Shown: positions 1-11,415 of the stretch, in pieces
Numbering within the stretch: position 1 is the stretch's first letter
Layout: each line of letters starts with the position of its first letter
From: Tubulanus polymorphus
Lineage: Eukaryota > Nemertea > Palaeonemertea > Tubulaniformes > Tubulanidae
Direction: 5' to 3'
Length of the DNA: 64,000 nucleotides
Assembly (NCBI RefSeq): GCF_964204645.1
Contig: NC_134027.1
Coordinates: 22,308,485-22,372,484, forward strand
The notes under the pieces: model-generated
The model's database searches: none
What the model was told of the DNA's origin: nothing
The model's input: the letters and a program-made list of their open reading frames with translations, nothing else
Made by a program: the position numbers and the translations under genes

Positions 1-1244
1 TTTACTTTATTGCATACGTACTTCGTAGATTGTGAATATAACGTTCGTATAAATGATATGTGTGTTGAAAAAAAATGCTAATTGTATGTTACGGTTTTTT
101 ATGATAATTGATAAAATAGTAAAATAAGTTGGTTGAATTTTCATCGAAATAAAAAACAAAATTGACGTTAGCGAACTGAGTAACTACTAGACTGTTAGTC
201 CTCACTTGCCACGAGCGGAATCCCTGATTGCCACAGTATATAGCGTTACCGGAACCCCATTGAAGATATTCTATTTGTTTTATACATCACCATCTCGACG
301 TAAATGCGCCAATCGTAGACATTATAAAGAAATTCAATTGCGTAAAAGTATTTGCATAAGCATGCATGCGATAACTAGCAAGACTCTTGACCAGTTTTTA
401 AATCGAACATCGTATCGACCGACCATGGAGTTGCTTGTAAATATACGTGTAAATGAAACCGCAAATTTCAAGGTTGCCATCTCGCGTGCTATTTGACAAT
501 ATGGAATGTACGCATAGTGAGTTTGAAACGCCGACGAACCTTAGGCGGTGACGTACGAAGATCCTACGATGGAATTCACCGCCAGTAGACTCGAGCCATC
601 ATTATCAAGTTATCAAGTTATCGTCAAGTTGATAAGTCAACCCACTAATGATGGTGTTAGAAAGGACTGACTTATTTTTATAAGACTCAAAAATTCGAAA
701 TAATAATCATACACGGAGTTCATCTTTCGGAGATCCCTCCCGCGCAAGGAGGGACGATTTTCAGAAGATGTTTAAATTAAAACATTAGATTTGCTGCGTA
801 GTTCGTTAGTACTGAATGACTTAAAATACAGTGACGATGAATTTAAGAAAAACTGTTTTTATTCTTTTTCATATTTATGGTAGGGTTTTCAATTTCAAGG
901 TTTTCTTTTGTTTGCTCTTTCACATTCGTGCTACAAAATATATTTTACAAATGTACCTCTTGACAAACGTTACAAGTGAATTGACGCCATGTACATCATT
1001 TCTGCCATTTCTTCACGTATCAACGAATATGTAATGACACGGTGAAGGTCACTTAGAATTGACTTTTGTTTGTTTTAAACATTTTGGCAGGGTTTTGTTA
1101 TCGTTTTGTATGCTATTTTTTTGCTAAATGTCAATTTAAATGAACATGCTCCAAATGCATTTATTATTATATAGGGCAGTTCTAGCCTAAACCAAGGGCT
1201 GAATGTAAGTCGTATTCAATCAAAACTTGTCTATGAAATCAGCT
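1..1244. other. Intergenic sequence without recognised gene
   Basis: No open frame here looks like protein; the short ones at 206-496 and 831-1034 are low-complexity translations without domains or signal peptides. If the PAN gene at 1245-1556 has further exons they would lie here or beyond the left edge, but none could be identified. Confidence 0.5.
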
Positions 1245-1556
1245 CTACTTCGTACCGACCTTGTATCTAAATGCTGTGCCATTTCTCTGCCTGAACGTCG
1301 GACCAGTTGGTAACTTGTCACTCAATTCGCAAACGCTGGAATCTCCGTGATAATTGAACGATTTGCATTTAGTATCCAGTGAACACGCGGCGCTGCAACC
1401 GATCAAAGAGGCTGAATTCTTATCAATAGACAGATACGGTCTATCTATCGAGTAATCGTTTCCTCTTGTCGCTACTTCAGCGAAATATACCGAGCCCGTT
1501 TCGAAACATTCGTAGATTTTCAGCAAAAATATAAAATATACAAATTTCAATTGCAT
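1245..1556 (-). CDS. Small secreted PAN/apple-like domain protein (possibly first exon)
   Basis: The frame encodes 103 residues. Residues 1 to about 17 are a hydrophobic signal peptide (MQLKFVYFIFLLKIYEC). The rest has the spacing of a PAN/apple domain: C-S-A-A-C at about 54-58, C at 63 in TKCKSFNY, and C at about 76 in SSVCELSDKLP. PAN domains are disulfide-rich extracellular folds that bind protein or carbohydrate, so a secreted or pericellular role is inferred. The start is the first ATG before the signal peptide. About 150 bp of 5' flank and the coding start are shared with the broken copy at 52395-55120, so this is the intact paralogue. Similarity between the copies stops near the codons for FRY, where AAG|GTCGGT could be a weak splice donor. 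The ORF may therefore be a first exon rather than a whole gene. Confidence 0.6.
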   Translation of the reverse strand: MQLKFVYFIFLLKIYECFETGSVYFAEVATRGNDYSIDRPYLSIDKNSASLIGCSAACSLDTKCKSFNYHGDSSVCELSDKLPTGPTFRQRNGTAFRYKVGTK

Positions 1557-2074
1557 TTCGGCAGTTTCGGTTCTCAGATAATACCGGGATGAACTAAACG
1601 AGTTTCCATATTCAATTTCTCAGTGCGGAACATCACTAGGCATTCATTGGTGAATTATTGGAGAGGCGGGTTTACTTTATTGGTTGTGAGAATGGACTTT
1701 TTCCTAGTCTCTATATATGCTGTAATGTTGACTACGATATCGGGCCAATAGCACGCAGTAACAAGGCAAATCAGAAAATCGACCAATTGCAGCAGAGTAA
1801 ATATCATAATCGATTATTCCCGACAGTTCATCGGCTTAAGTAGAAAAGCAGTGTACAGAAAAACGTTGTAAATTCCAACCAGTTTTCTGCATCTATCTGT
1901 GGACACTAGCTCCAGTTGATTAAATTCCGTTCGGGTGTCATCAAAGACTACCATCAACCAGCCATATTGATTTCTGAAAAAGAACATACTTATTGACGCG
2001 AATTATTTTATGCACTGATTTTACAAATTTGATTTATATCGAATTATTATCAAAACGACTAGCCTCATAAAAGC

Positions 2075-2170
2075 CGCGTTCACACGACAACAAGTTAGAC
2101 CGGTCTAAATAGGTCCGAACCTGGTCCGGTCCAAATTTAGACCGGACCAAATTTTGGTGAGCGTTCACAC
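2075..2170. repeat. Short palindromic repeat rich in GACCGG / CCGGTC
   Basis: The sequence alternates TTAGACCGGTCTAAAT with GGTCCGGTCC and its complement, flanked by TTCACACG on both sides (near 2079 and 2164). This is the look of a small palindromic non-autonomous element. No coding content. Confidence 0.4.
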
Positions 2171-2879
2171 GGCGTTTTGACACGCGGTGATGAAATCGCT
2201 TGTGACCGGGCCCACAAGATGTCGCCATCTGCTAAAATAATTAATTGCGCGTGGATGAAGTCTTGCTTCCAGATTCCAAGAAGAGCAAGACATTACGGAA
2301 GCGATAAAGGGCCTCGAGTTGTCGCGTTCCAACTCGACAAGTCGCCATATTTACGTCATATTAGCGTCAAGTCGACATGAATATGTCGACATATCGTGAC
2401 GTTTTGATGACATATTTCGTTTTCACGACCATTAACCTCGCGACAAGTCGACATATTCATGACGACTTGAAACTCAGTCGTCATATCACTGGCGTCCTCA
2501 TCTTACATTTAGACGTGTCTTCAAATGACGGCTTGACGTTTTTACGACAAATTTCGCTTTTTCGCCCATTTTCAACGACTTCGACGACTTTGGCTCTAAG
2601 CCTGAAGTGTCTTCTTAACCGAAAATTGAAAGGTAGTTAACGCGTACTGGAACTAGGGTCGACCGTAAAATTTTGACCGCTGCTCGCGAGCTAGACTAGC
2701 ACGCCGACTAGCGGATGTACGAAACAAGAAAACTAACTTGAAAGTTTGTTGACGCCTTTGCAAATAACGAAAAATATACATTGCTTGTTATTGTTGGCAA
2801 TGAATAGTCGAATACAGATTAATGACAACATTAAGCCGGTAACTTCACACAGATTCAAGATGGTACCTACCGACCCTCA

Positions 2880-3215
2880 TCCTCCCCCGGAAGGGATTTG
2901 AACCTGTTGACATTGCCACGGCACGAAACCCTGTCATACTAGACCGTGTGCGAAGCTACACGCGCAGCTTAGAAGATGTCATTATTAGCCAATCAGATAG
3001 CCCCTTTTATTTTAGCCCGGGTTTTCCCATTTATAGTTCTTCCGTGAAATTTATACCTCAGCGTTTATACAACGAATAATATGATTGGTGCCGCAAATTT
3101 TCGCGCGGCTAAGCTGCGCATGTACCTGCGCACCCGGTCTAGTGTGGAAGGGGTTCGTGCCGTGGCTGAGTGTAGCGATGTCATCCGGTTCGAATCCTTG
3201 CCGCGGGAGGACGCT
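2880..3215. mobile_element. Foldback (MITE-like) element with tRNA-like ends, family 1
   Basis: About 95 bp at the left end (CCTCCC...AGGGATTTGAACC...CACGGCACGAA...ACTAGACC...GCGCAGCTT) recurs in inverted orientation at the right end (AAGCTGCGCATG...GGTCTAGTGTGG...TTCGTGCCGTGGCTGAG...GGTTCGAATCC...GGGAGG). Each arm ends in a GGTTCGAATCC-like block, the B-box/T-loop signature of tRNA genes and tRNA-derived SINEs. A diverged relative lies at 43450-43735. Confidence 0.6.
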
Positions 3216-3490
3216 TCCGAAGATGGCGTGATTGATACAGGAACGTTCCGTCCGTAGGCATCTCCAACAACCTCTGATAACCGGTTATTTCTCGAGGATC
3301 ATTTTGATACATGTAGTCATCACACGAGGTTAGAAATCAAACATGTCCAATTATCAAATTTTCTATAACAACTCTCTGCAGTTCGCAGGTTGATGCAGTT
3401 GTACAGATTATCCACAATCGCTGCTTTGCGGCTGTTGATCTAATTCAATATGTGTACATCAATATTATCATAGATTCACCATTCGCAAGG

Positions 3491-4441
3491 TTATTTTTCG
3501 AAATTTCTACAGCGAATTTTCATACAGAAATATTCACGAATTTCTCGTCCCAGTAAAAGATATATGTAGAAATTTACCGCATAGTTACAAACTTGAAACT
3601 GATTGAAAATGTCCAAAAGAGATTCTTTCTGTCCTGAAGAAACTGGCATCATTGCAGTAATAGTGACTGGAAGTGTAAATATTGCGAATGCGAATGAAAC
3701 TGTTACAAGCATTATTGTCGTGCGTTTTGATTTTGTAGATTTTTGACCAGACGAAACTATTACTGAACTTCTGAATAATTGAACGATTATAACCAAATTT
3801 GATGTAATGATTAAAGACAACGGTAAAATGTACGCGTGAATGACACCTACAATAAAAGATGCTATTTGGTCGAATAATTCATAATAACATCCGACAAACT
3901 GATCACTGAAATGTATGGATGAAGCAGGTGAGAGACATCTAACCAGTATATTCACTGCAGCAATTATCACTATAACAAACCTAGCGAATCTCGGTGTACA
4001 TATCAAACGAGATGTGAACGGGAAGAGCACAACTGCCGCACGTTCTAGAGATACTGCTACTATCAACCACGAACTATTGCAAGCTGCAAACGCTATAACA
4101 AAATCATAGATTTGACAACTGATCAGTGAATTCATGAAGAATATTGGAACATCTTCTACATGCAAGATAACAAACTGTAAAACAGGCATCATTGTAAAAC
4201 CGAGACAGAATATGAAATCACTGAGAGACAAAACGATCAGATAGTTAGCGTAATACAAACTGCGAAATCTGCGACTTATCATTATCAAGAATGTAGCTGA
4301 ATTTCCAAAAGCTCCTAACAGGAACAAGAAAGGCAGAATGACCAGTGACACTGTTAGGTAGATTCCAGACTTGTTCACCACATACATAAGGACCATGTTA
4401 CTGCTGTGAGTACGACCAATTTGCATCTGAGTAGAATTCAT
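3491..4441 (-). CDS. Rhodopsin-class (class A) GPCR, 316 aa, intronless
   Basis: A complete seven-helix receptor in one exon. The N terminus starts MNST (possible N-glycosylation). TM1 carries GAFGNSA with the conserved N at 47. TM2 carries LSLSD with D at 75. C109 fits the TM3 end of the conserved extracellular disulfide, with a partner cysteine in FVGCYYE. The DRY site reads E-R-A at 133-135, TM6 has FTLP, and TM7 has NFYIY in place of NPxxY, followed by a basic C-tail with cysteines. Length and motifs match small peptide- or chemosensory-type receptors; the ligand cannot be told from sequence. Close paralogues are the intact gene at 57984-58934 and the fragment at 4745-4998, so this is a small local family with all members on the minus strand. 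Confidence 0.88.
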   Translation of the reverse strand: MNSTQMQIGRTHSSNMVLMYVVNKSGIYLTVSLVILPFLFLLGAFGNSATFLIMISRRFRSLYYANYLIVLSLSDFIFCLGFTMMPVLQFVILHVEDVPIFFMNSLISCQIYDFVIAFAACNSSWLIVAVSLERAAVVLFPFTSRLICTPRFARFVIVIIAAVNILVRCLSPASSIHFSDQFVGCYYELFDQIASFIVGVIHAYILPLSLIITSNLVIIVQLFRSSVIVSSGQKSTKSKRTTIMLVTVSFAFAIFTLPVTITAMMPVSSGQKESLLDIFNQFQVCNYAVNFYIYLLLGREIREYFCMKIRCRNFEK

Positions 4442-4744
4442 GATTTATTAGGATCTGTCTGAGAATATACTGGAACTTGCTTTGTCATCTAGTGTAATGG
4501 AAAATTAATTTAACTCTTATGTGGAGATATCATTAATGTCCTCATAACAACTACGATTCGTTTGTAAGATATGTTGTTAACACCGAATAGAAAATCAATT
4601 CTCTGTGATCTTTCACAGTTTACTTAGATTTTGTGAAAATTTATTGTCGTGTAAAATATGAATGCGACGAGATTAAATATACATGTACATTTATTTTCGT
4701 AATACTGTTGGCTCTCAACACATACTTGACATCAATGGTTATTT

Positions 4745-4998
4745 TTTGACTGAATTTCTGCAGTGGATTTTCATACAGATATATTCCCGAATTCTTGTCT
4801 TGGTAAAAGGATGTATTTGATAATTTACCACATAGTTACAAACATGGAATTGTATGAAAATGTCATGATAGAAAATCTCTCTGTTCCGGTGAGATTACCT
4901 GCCAAAGTGGTTGTAGGTGCGAGTATTGCAAATCTGATTGAAACTGTTACAAGCATTAGTTGTACGTTTTGATTTTGTAGTTTTCTGATCAGACGAAA
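4745..4998 (-). pseudogene. 3' fragment of a 316-aa-type GPCR
   Basis: The segment aligns by eye to the last part of the 3491-4441 gene, from the third intracellular loop through TM6-TM7 to the C-tail. Shared words include GTTTCGTCTGATC, CAAAATCAAAACGTAC and the tail near TTTTCATACAGA. Indels break the frame and the 5' two-thirds is missing. It lies directly upstream of the intact gene, suggesting a tandem duplicate that was truncated. Confidence 0.75.
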
Positions 4999-5370
4999 CC
5001 TCTTTTTAGATGGGTGAATAAATGAGCATAAAAGTCGGTATCAAACGGAGGAAAATAAAATGTTTACTTTACGCCTGAGCTTACGAAATGAAAAGACATG
5101 TTTCTGTGGCTCTGATTGGCTGAATGCCAAAAGGCGGCGCCATGAATGAAATGGCTAACAAAGATACCCTTTGTAATTATAGACTGATTAAAAACAACTT
5201 TGAGTTTGAGAAATACCTTATTGAGTTATCGCCAAAATCCTGTCACTATTTGCTACGATACCGTGCCAATAATCATTGGTTTGAAAAATGGTTTAAACAT
5301 TTTTTGCGCCCAAAAATAAGGGCTACCCAAGGTCTGGAGCTGGATTATCTTTTTAAAAAACTATCTTGAG

Positions 5371-6310
5371 ATTTTGACCATTTCTAGGATATGTGGATAT
5401 GTGCACTGCTAATCAGGGTATTCCTTCAAAACACGTTTCAGAAAACGTAGGGTGTTTCGGGGAAATTCGTAAGAAATTGCCCTTGTAAAATATGATCTTG
5501 TTTCTTTATTTCTTGTTATTTATTCCCGTGCGAATTCTTAATTTAGATTCACAATCACTCCAAAGTTTGAGATTCATTGAAAGATTTGTGTTACAGTTCG
5601 CTGGTAATTCGAGGTATAAGCAATGGAAATTAGAACGAGTCTATTACAAATGATTCTACGATATTTCATCAAATTCCTTATAATTTTACTTGACAGGGTT
5701 TAAAATTTGAGTTATTGGATAAGAATAAAATTCTAATGGGGACTGATAGAATATCTGATATATCTACTTAATATTTTTGAAATTATCAGTTAAGAATATT
5801 CGAAAAACTATATGTACAGGGTCATTATGGTGTATGTATTCTAGCTAGTGCGACATGTCCTGTCCAATGAACCGCATTGGACAGAACCAGTTCATATTGT
5901 GTCCAGTCCTGACATTGTGCTCTGGTCATTCAAATAGTTCAATTTGAATGGAACCAGTTCAGAGGATTAATTCTTATCATACGTTGAATTTACTATACGC
6001 GCGCATATGTGTCCAGTCCTCGCGCGCGTTTGGGTGAGTTGAATCTAGAATTTTTTCTTTAAACTAAGATAGCAAAATCATTTACGTAAATTTACGCCCA
6101 CTTATCTAACAACTGGTTGGCGAAGCTCCATGTTCATTTCGGGGGTTGATCTCACCCGGCTATCTAACCTAAATATTGAATCTCCTATTCGAAATAAAAT
6201 TTACAATGTATCAAATTGGTGATTTTCTTTTTAGATCGCCCATTCCTCCTTTTCCGTCGTCAGGATCTGATTGCTGCCAATACCACCAGCCTGAAGAAAG
6301 CAACAGAGGT
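5371..6310 (+). repeat. Dispersed repeat block, inverted partner at 15600-16830
   Basis: Several hundred bases recur in inverted orientation at 15600-16830: GATCAGGGTATTC-type words near 5410, AAAACGTAGGGT near 5445, TTATCAGTTAAGAATATTC near 5786, TGTACAGGGTCAT near 5814, TTGTGTCCAGTC near 5897, the GCGCGC-rich stretch near 6000-6030, and GTCAGGATCTGATTGCTGC near 6260. A shorter related piece is at 8098-8330. Near the right end an exon-like segment starts after CTTTTTAG at about 6232. Confidence 0.65.
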
Positions 6311-7430
6311 GACCAAACTTTCGAATAGATCCACGATGCTCCACGCACAAATTGGTGGTGAGAAGATTTGTCGTCGTACAATATTGGATGTGCCTACAGT
6401 GTACATATTGTATCGAGTGAAATTGACAGTTCTAATGGTAATAGTAAGTTGCGGTTTTTTTTTTACCAGATAAGCTCTTCTCCTGGACCCGATTGCTGTC
6501 AATACATGCTAACTTAAACCAACAAATGGGAACTAAGCCTTCCTCGCTTCCTCGTGACCTGATTGCTGCAAATGCGTGCTGCTGACTAAACTAACCTGGC
6601 CTTATAGATGACTCGTGGGATCCGAGAAAAGATAACTTATCGAAACAGTCCATGAAGCTCCACTCATGAATTAGTGAGTATACATTCTACCTCTTAGGTT
6701 TAAGCTTATCTAAAAAGATGGGCCCTCGTTACAGCAAACTCAGATACAGTAGACCCTAACACTCCTCTAAACTCGAATTAACTTGTGACCAGTGATTTGT
6801 GTTTTATTTAGCTGATACATGTTATTCGAATTAGACAAATTTAATTGATACTCTATTGTTTCAACGGTTTCGAAATCTGTGCTATAGATTTTTAAAATCG
6901 AAAATGAGTTTTAAAGGTTAATAATCTGTCGGATAAAGCAAACTTTAAATGTGTTCCTATAAACTTGATAGTGAAATATTACTTGTAATATGCAACCGCT
7001 TCAATCGTCCGAGACATTCATACATTGTCTGCTAAAGTTCAATTACACACGTCCAAAAACATATTTTCGATGGAAATTCATAATGCATAGAATTATTGTA
7101 TGTATTCTAAAAGGTAATGAATGCAAATTGATGCCATCCATCCATGAGACAATCGGGACTTAGATTAGATTAGATCTTCATTTACAAAGAAATCATAACG
7201 AATTATACAAATTTTACATAGTATTTACATTCGAAGCATAGAATGTTATAATGTCAATTGAGGGTGCCCATTGATGGGAATTGTTTTGTTACTTAGGTTC
7301 AACCAGACAGACTTTCACCGCGATCACGCTCACTAACACGCAACATACCGAAACAAATGTAAGGGTAATGACTATGTCACGATTTTTAGATTAGATTAAC
7401 AGGAATAAATCATAATGTTGTTTCTAGTTT
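6310..7430. other. AT-rich sequence without recognised gene
   Basis: The GATTGCTGC-type word of the repeat block recurs in decayed form near 6488 and 6560. No coding feature was supported. Confidence 0.4.
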
Positions 7431-7439
7431 TTTTAAAAT

Positions 7440-8100
7440 TTGCCTTTAGTGAATTTATCGTTTTGGAAGATCTTAGATCTTTGTTCAAGTTTTGCCAGTT
7501 CATAGGAATTAAGCACAGAAATTTGTTATCGAAAATTAGTTATTGTGTTAATGGAATTCGAGTGTTGTGACTGAGGTTGAAAGAATTCCTTTAAAAGCGG
7601 TTCGTTATAGGTATTGGTAGCTGATTGTTTGAAAACCTATAGCCATATATAAGTGATTCTAGTTCAATCATATCCCCAAATTGGAAAATGTTGAATCTTT
7701 TGAAAAAAGCATACGTTTGGCTTTTGCATTTAGCTGTGGTAATTATTATATTAAATTGATGTTCCAATCTAGTAAGTCTTTGTGTATAAGCTTTAGAAAT
7801 AAGTGGTCCCCATAATATCAGGCAGCATGATAAGTGGCAATCGATGAAACTTTGAGTGAAAAATACGTTACAAAATGTTTTATAGATTTCATAAAGTAAA
7901 TGTACTTAGCTATGTTTTTGCAGACCATATTTACATGTTCATTAAAATCAAGGTATTCATCCAATTGTAAACCCAGAAAGGCCGATTTCAGATTTTTAAG
8001 ATCTTCATTTCTAACACGTCAATTTCAATTGAGATTAAATATAAGACAATTTTTGTTTTCACTTAACTTAGTGTTAGGTTATTTGCATAAAACCATTTGA
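7440..8100 (-). pseudogene. LINE reverse-transcriptase C-terminal fragment
   Basis: Read on the minus strand, the segment encodes pieces such as FLGLQLDEYLDFNEHV, followed by a stretch resembling the usual SYCxxxWG region of non-LTR reverse transcriptases (here CCLILWGP). Stops and frameshifts interrupt it. The 3' part is shared with 10240-10770, including the words AGCTGATTGTTTGAAAA and TTCTAGTTCAATCATAT. This is a dead LINE copy. Confidence 0.7.
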
Positions 8101-8335
8101 AATTATCAGTTAAGAATATTCTAAAAAGTTGGAAACATATGTACAGGGTCATTTATATCTATATCTATTATGATGGTATATGTGTTCTAGCTAATGCGAG
8201 ATATCCTGTCCGATGAACCTCATTGTGTGACATAACCAGTTCGTATTGTGTCCATCCAGATCTGAGAATCACATTGTGCTCTGGTCTTTCAAATAATTCG
8301 ATGGTCTTTCAAATGATGTTTCAAATGTCAGAACC
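8098..8335 (+). repeat. Third, partial copy of the 5.4-kb repeat block
   Basis: TTATCAGTTAAGAATATTC, TGTACAGGGTCATT, TTCTAGCTA and GTTCGTATTGTGTCCA occur in the same order as at 5786-5905. The copy abuts the LINE fragment at 7440-8100. Confidence 0.6.
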
Positions 8336-8890
8336 TGTTATCATCATTATTATCTTTATTCCTGAATGATAATTCATTCCTTATCTTTATAAGTTACATA
8401 AAGTACATAATGGTTACATTGATAACAACTGTAATACATCAGCAAGGTTTCAGAAAAAGCTATACGCTTGTTCGCCCTGGAACCTTATCCCTTGCTGATG
8501 AAAAAACATTCACGAAATATTTTATTTATATACATGCATGTGGCCAGTGCATGTAATTGATGCATCTAGTTGATATGATTAACTTAAATCGAAAATGATT
8601 TAAAAAAGAAAAAAAAGAAGACAAAAATTATATCTTATAATTAGAAAGTAAAAAATCTTTTTATTTTCTTTTAAACATGTGTATGGACTTAGATTCTGTA
8701 ATTTCTTTTTCTAAATTATTCCATAATTCGGGACCTTTGATGTGAAGGACTTGGCCTTTAATTGAGTATGAAAATGTTCTGAAGCAATATTATTTTAGTT
8801 TCTTAGACTTATATTGTGTAAGTCTGATATTTTATTAAAGACGTTTGTGAAAACATCCGGGAGCCCCTGTTTTTAGTCTATATCTCACAC

Positions 8891-8925
8891 CTGACGATGA
8901 TCTCTAGGGTGAGAGATCGAAACGT
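8891..8925 (+). ncRNA. Hammerhead-ribozyme-like core (Penelope-like element terminus)
   Basis: The order is CTGACGA, then a 7-bp hairpin (GATCTCT / AGAGATC around AGGGTG), then GAAAC. That is the hammerhead order CUGANGA - stem II - GAAAC, apart from one extra U before the stem. Such motifs are known in Penelope-like retroelements. The right flank resembles the 19.2-kb repeat (GTGGGTTCATAT...TTATCC). Catalysis is not established. Confidence 0.4.
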
Positions 8926-9179
8926 TGTGTATTCTATATATTTTAGATTGAATAAATAAATTCTTGTTTTTAAGTTCTTTTCATCTGTAGATAGTGGGTT
9001 CATATCTTATTATCCGGGAGATAAAATAAAATAGATTTCAATAGATTTAAAACTGTACCTCGAATACCATAAAAAGATAATTTACTGATCAGAATGTTGT
9101 GGTTCAAGGTGTCAAAAGCGCGGGAAAAGTCTTAATTATCTATGATATGAGAAGTAAGTAAATTCATAGCCATGTCCGT

Positions 9180-10060
9180 CAAATGCCTTCTCTAAATCCA
9201 AATGGTGGTGAATTTATTAATTTGTATTTATCTAGAAATTTTATCTGCCTCACATAAATAAACTTCTCCAAATTTTTTGAGATACGTGGTAAAATTGACA
9301 TTGGCCGATAATTGTTTAACACATTTTATTACCATTTTTATAATGAAAATAATTGGGAAAGTTCAAGTTCTTCTGGAAAAATACCTTCTTAAAATATAAG
9401 TTATGCGCTAAAGGTAAGGAGATAAGATCAATAACCTGTTTTAAAACTTTTTGATTTATATCGTCGGCCCCACGGTTATTCTTTGTTTTAAATTCATACA
9501 CATTTTTTCGATCTCTTGAGGTAAAGTAGGACTTAAAAATAAACTATGGTCTAACTTTGGTCCAATAATTTCTTCAAATGAAACTGATTGTTCAGGGATC
9601 TTTTTATCTAATGATGGACCAACATTGCTGAAATACAAATTAAGTAAGAATTTGTTACTAAATTATCATCAATTTCAAATTCTTCCGGATAATATTGATT
9701 TTTGTCATTATTCGATGGATTTTTTAAGATCGCCCATGTTTGTTTAATATCATTCCCTACTAGCTTAAATTTATTAAATTTATTACACGGGGATCGGTTA
9801 ATCCCAAACTATAGGTCCTGAATTTAAATTATAAGAAATAGTGGTATTCGTAAATATAGTGTCGATAAGTGTTGCTGAGCTATCGCTAATGAGAGTACAC
9901 ACACTTATTACTGGGACGAAAGAATAAGATTGCATACAGTCAGCAAATTTAGTAGTAGATAAGTTTGAGTGCATTAGGTTTATGTTGAAATCACCCATAA
10001 TGAAATATTTCTTATTGGTTTTTGTTTTTGTTTTTGTTCTATTCATGAGAAGGTCCTCTT
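9180..10060 (-). pseudogene. Decayed LINE: endonuclease plus N-terminal reverse transcriptase
   Basis: On the minus strand the upstream part (10046-9798) encodes an APE-type endonuclease segment with GDFNINLM and SATLIDTIFTN, motifs typical of LINE endonucleases. Next come 9638-9456 (NVGPSLDKKIPE, SPTLPQEIEKM) and 9501-9316 (NNRGADDINQKVLKQ). These correspond to the linker and the start of reverse transcriptase in CR1/jockey-like LINEs. The frame changes several times, so the element is dead. The clade call is tentative. Confidence 0.75.
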
Positions 10061-10239
10061 GAAAATTAGTTAAGTTATTACCTATTCTATATACTACTCC
10101 AATACAAAGCCCATTTGAAAGTTCTATAAAAGGCGTATTAAACTATCAAATTTTACATTTAAATGATTACATAATTGAAAGGAGATGTTCAGAGGATTAT
10201 TTCATTAATTCTTAGAATACGTTGAATTCACTCTACACA

Positions 10240-10770
10240 CGCATACCGGTAGCTGATTGTTTGAAAAACTTAAAGCCATATTTATATGGTTCTAGTTCAA
10301 TCATATTCTCAAATTAAGAATTTTGAATTTTTTTTTGTGGCTATTGTATTTAGCTTTGGAAATTAGTCTAATGGATATCTTTTGCAATGTGACAAGTGTA
10401 CTTAGTGTAGCTTTAAAATTAGTGTTCCCCATGATGTCAGGCAGTATGATAAGTGGCTATTGATGTAACTTTGATACAATAATTTGAGCAAAAACGACTG
10501 TACAGAATGTTTTATGGAATCCATTAAGTAAATATGTTCGCTGATCATAATTACATGTTCATTTATATCGAGGTTCTCGTCCAATTGTAAACCCAAAAAG
10601 GTCATTAACGATGATAGTTTTAAGGTTTGATTTTCGATTTTCATAAGATCTTCATTTCAATATGTCCAACTTATTAGGTTTGAATAAAACAATTCTCGTA
10701 GTAGCTAAATCTAGTGTTAGGTTATTTGCATAAAACCAGTCGCTAAGAATTGTTTCTAGATCTTCGCTCA
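10240..10770 (-). pseudogene. Second LINE reverse-transcriptase C-terminal fragment
   Basis: Minus-strand frame 10644-10402 encodes TFLGLQLDENLDINEHV and INSHLSYCLTSWGT, the FLG...LSYC..WG region near the end of LINE reverse transcriptase. It parallels the fragment at 7440-8100 and lies in the same orientation, so at least two related copies inserted here. Confidence 0.75.
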
Positions 10771-11415
10771 TAAGGCTGTATGTACCCCTTATGCCATAAA
10801 TATACAATCAAACGCTTCACTTAAATCTGGAAAAACTCTTAAATTTTAAACAGTTAACAGGTATTATGGAACCAATCAATAAAATTTCCTATTAATTTCA
10901 TACTCGTGTGGACATATTATATAATAGGGAATATTTTGGTAATCATATAATCCCTAAGGTAATTGTATAATCGTTTGTGCATAATGTTTTGGTACGGTTG
11001 AACCTCGCTTATATGAATTCAAAGTAAAAGTGAAATTGTCGAATTGAACGGCTTTCATATAATCCAAATCTGGATTAATATCTTAGCTATGACATGCTGG
11101 AAACCATAGTAATAAACGGGTTCGTCTTTAACACATACGCATTAATGAGGTTCAAGTGTAACTATGATCTGTGGGCCAACGCCTAAAAAATATAGAGTCG
11201 TCTCTGGACTTACCCTCAGAGGGTGTTCTACGGTGTTGCGGCCATATTTCTATACCAATACAAAATTGCTACACGTTTCTTCAACTAAAAGCGCCACATA
11301 TTGAGCATCATTTTCATCAGTAAAAGATGAAAAATCGATATTTCATATTCATTTTCATGAATTCTTATTTTTGTAGTTTACAAAAATTTTCATGAATTCT
11401 TATTTTTGTAGTTTA

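Noticed and set aside
5124-5369. 81-codon ORF with a faint LINE C-terminal look
   Set aside because: Only a vague EKYL...RYRANNH resemblance to LINE tails; too weak to call.
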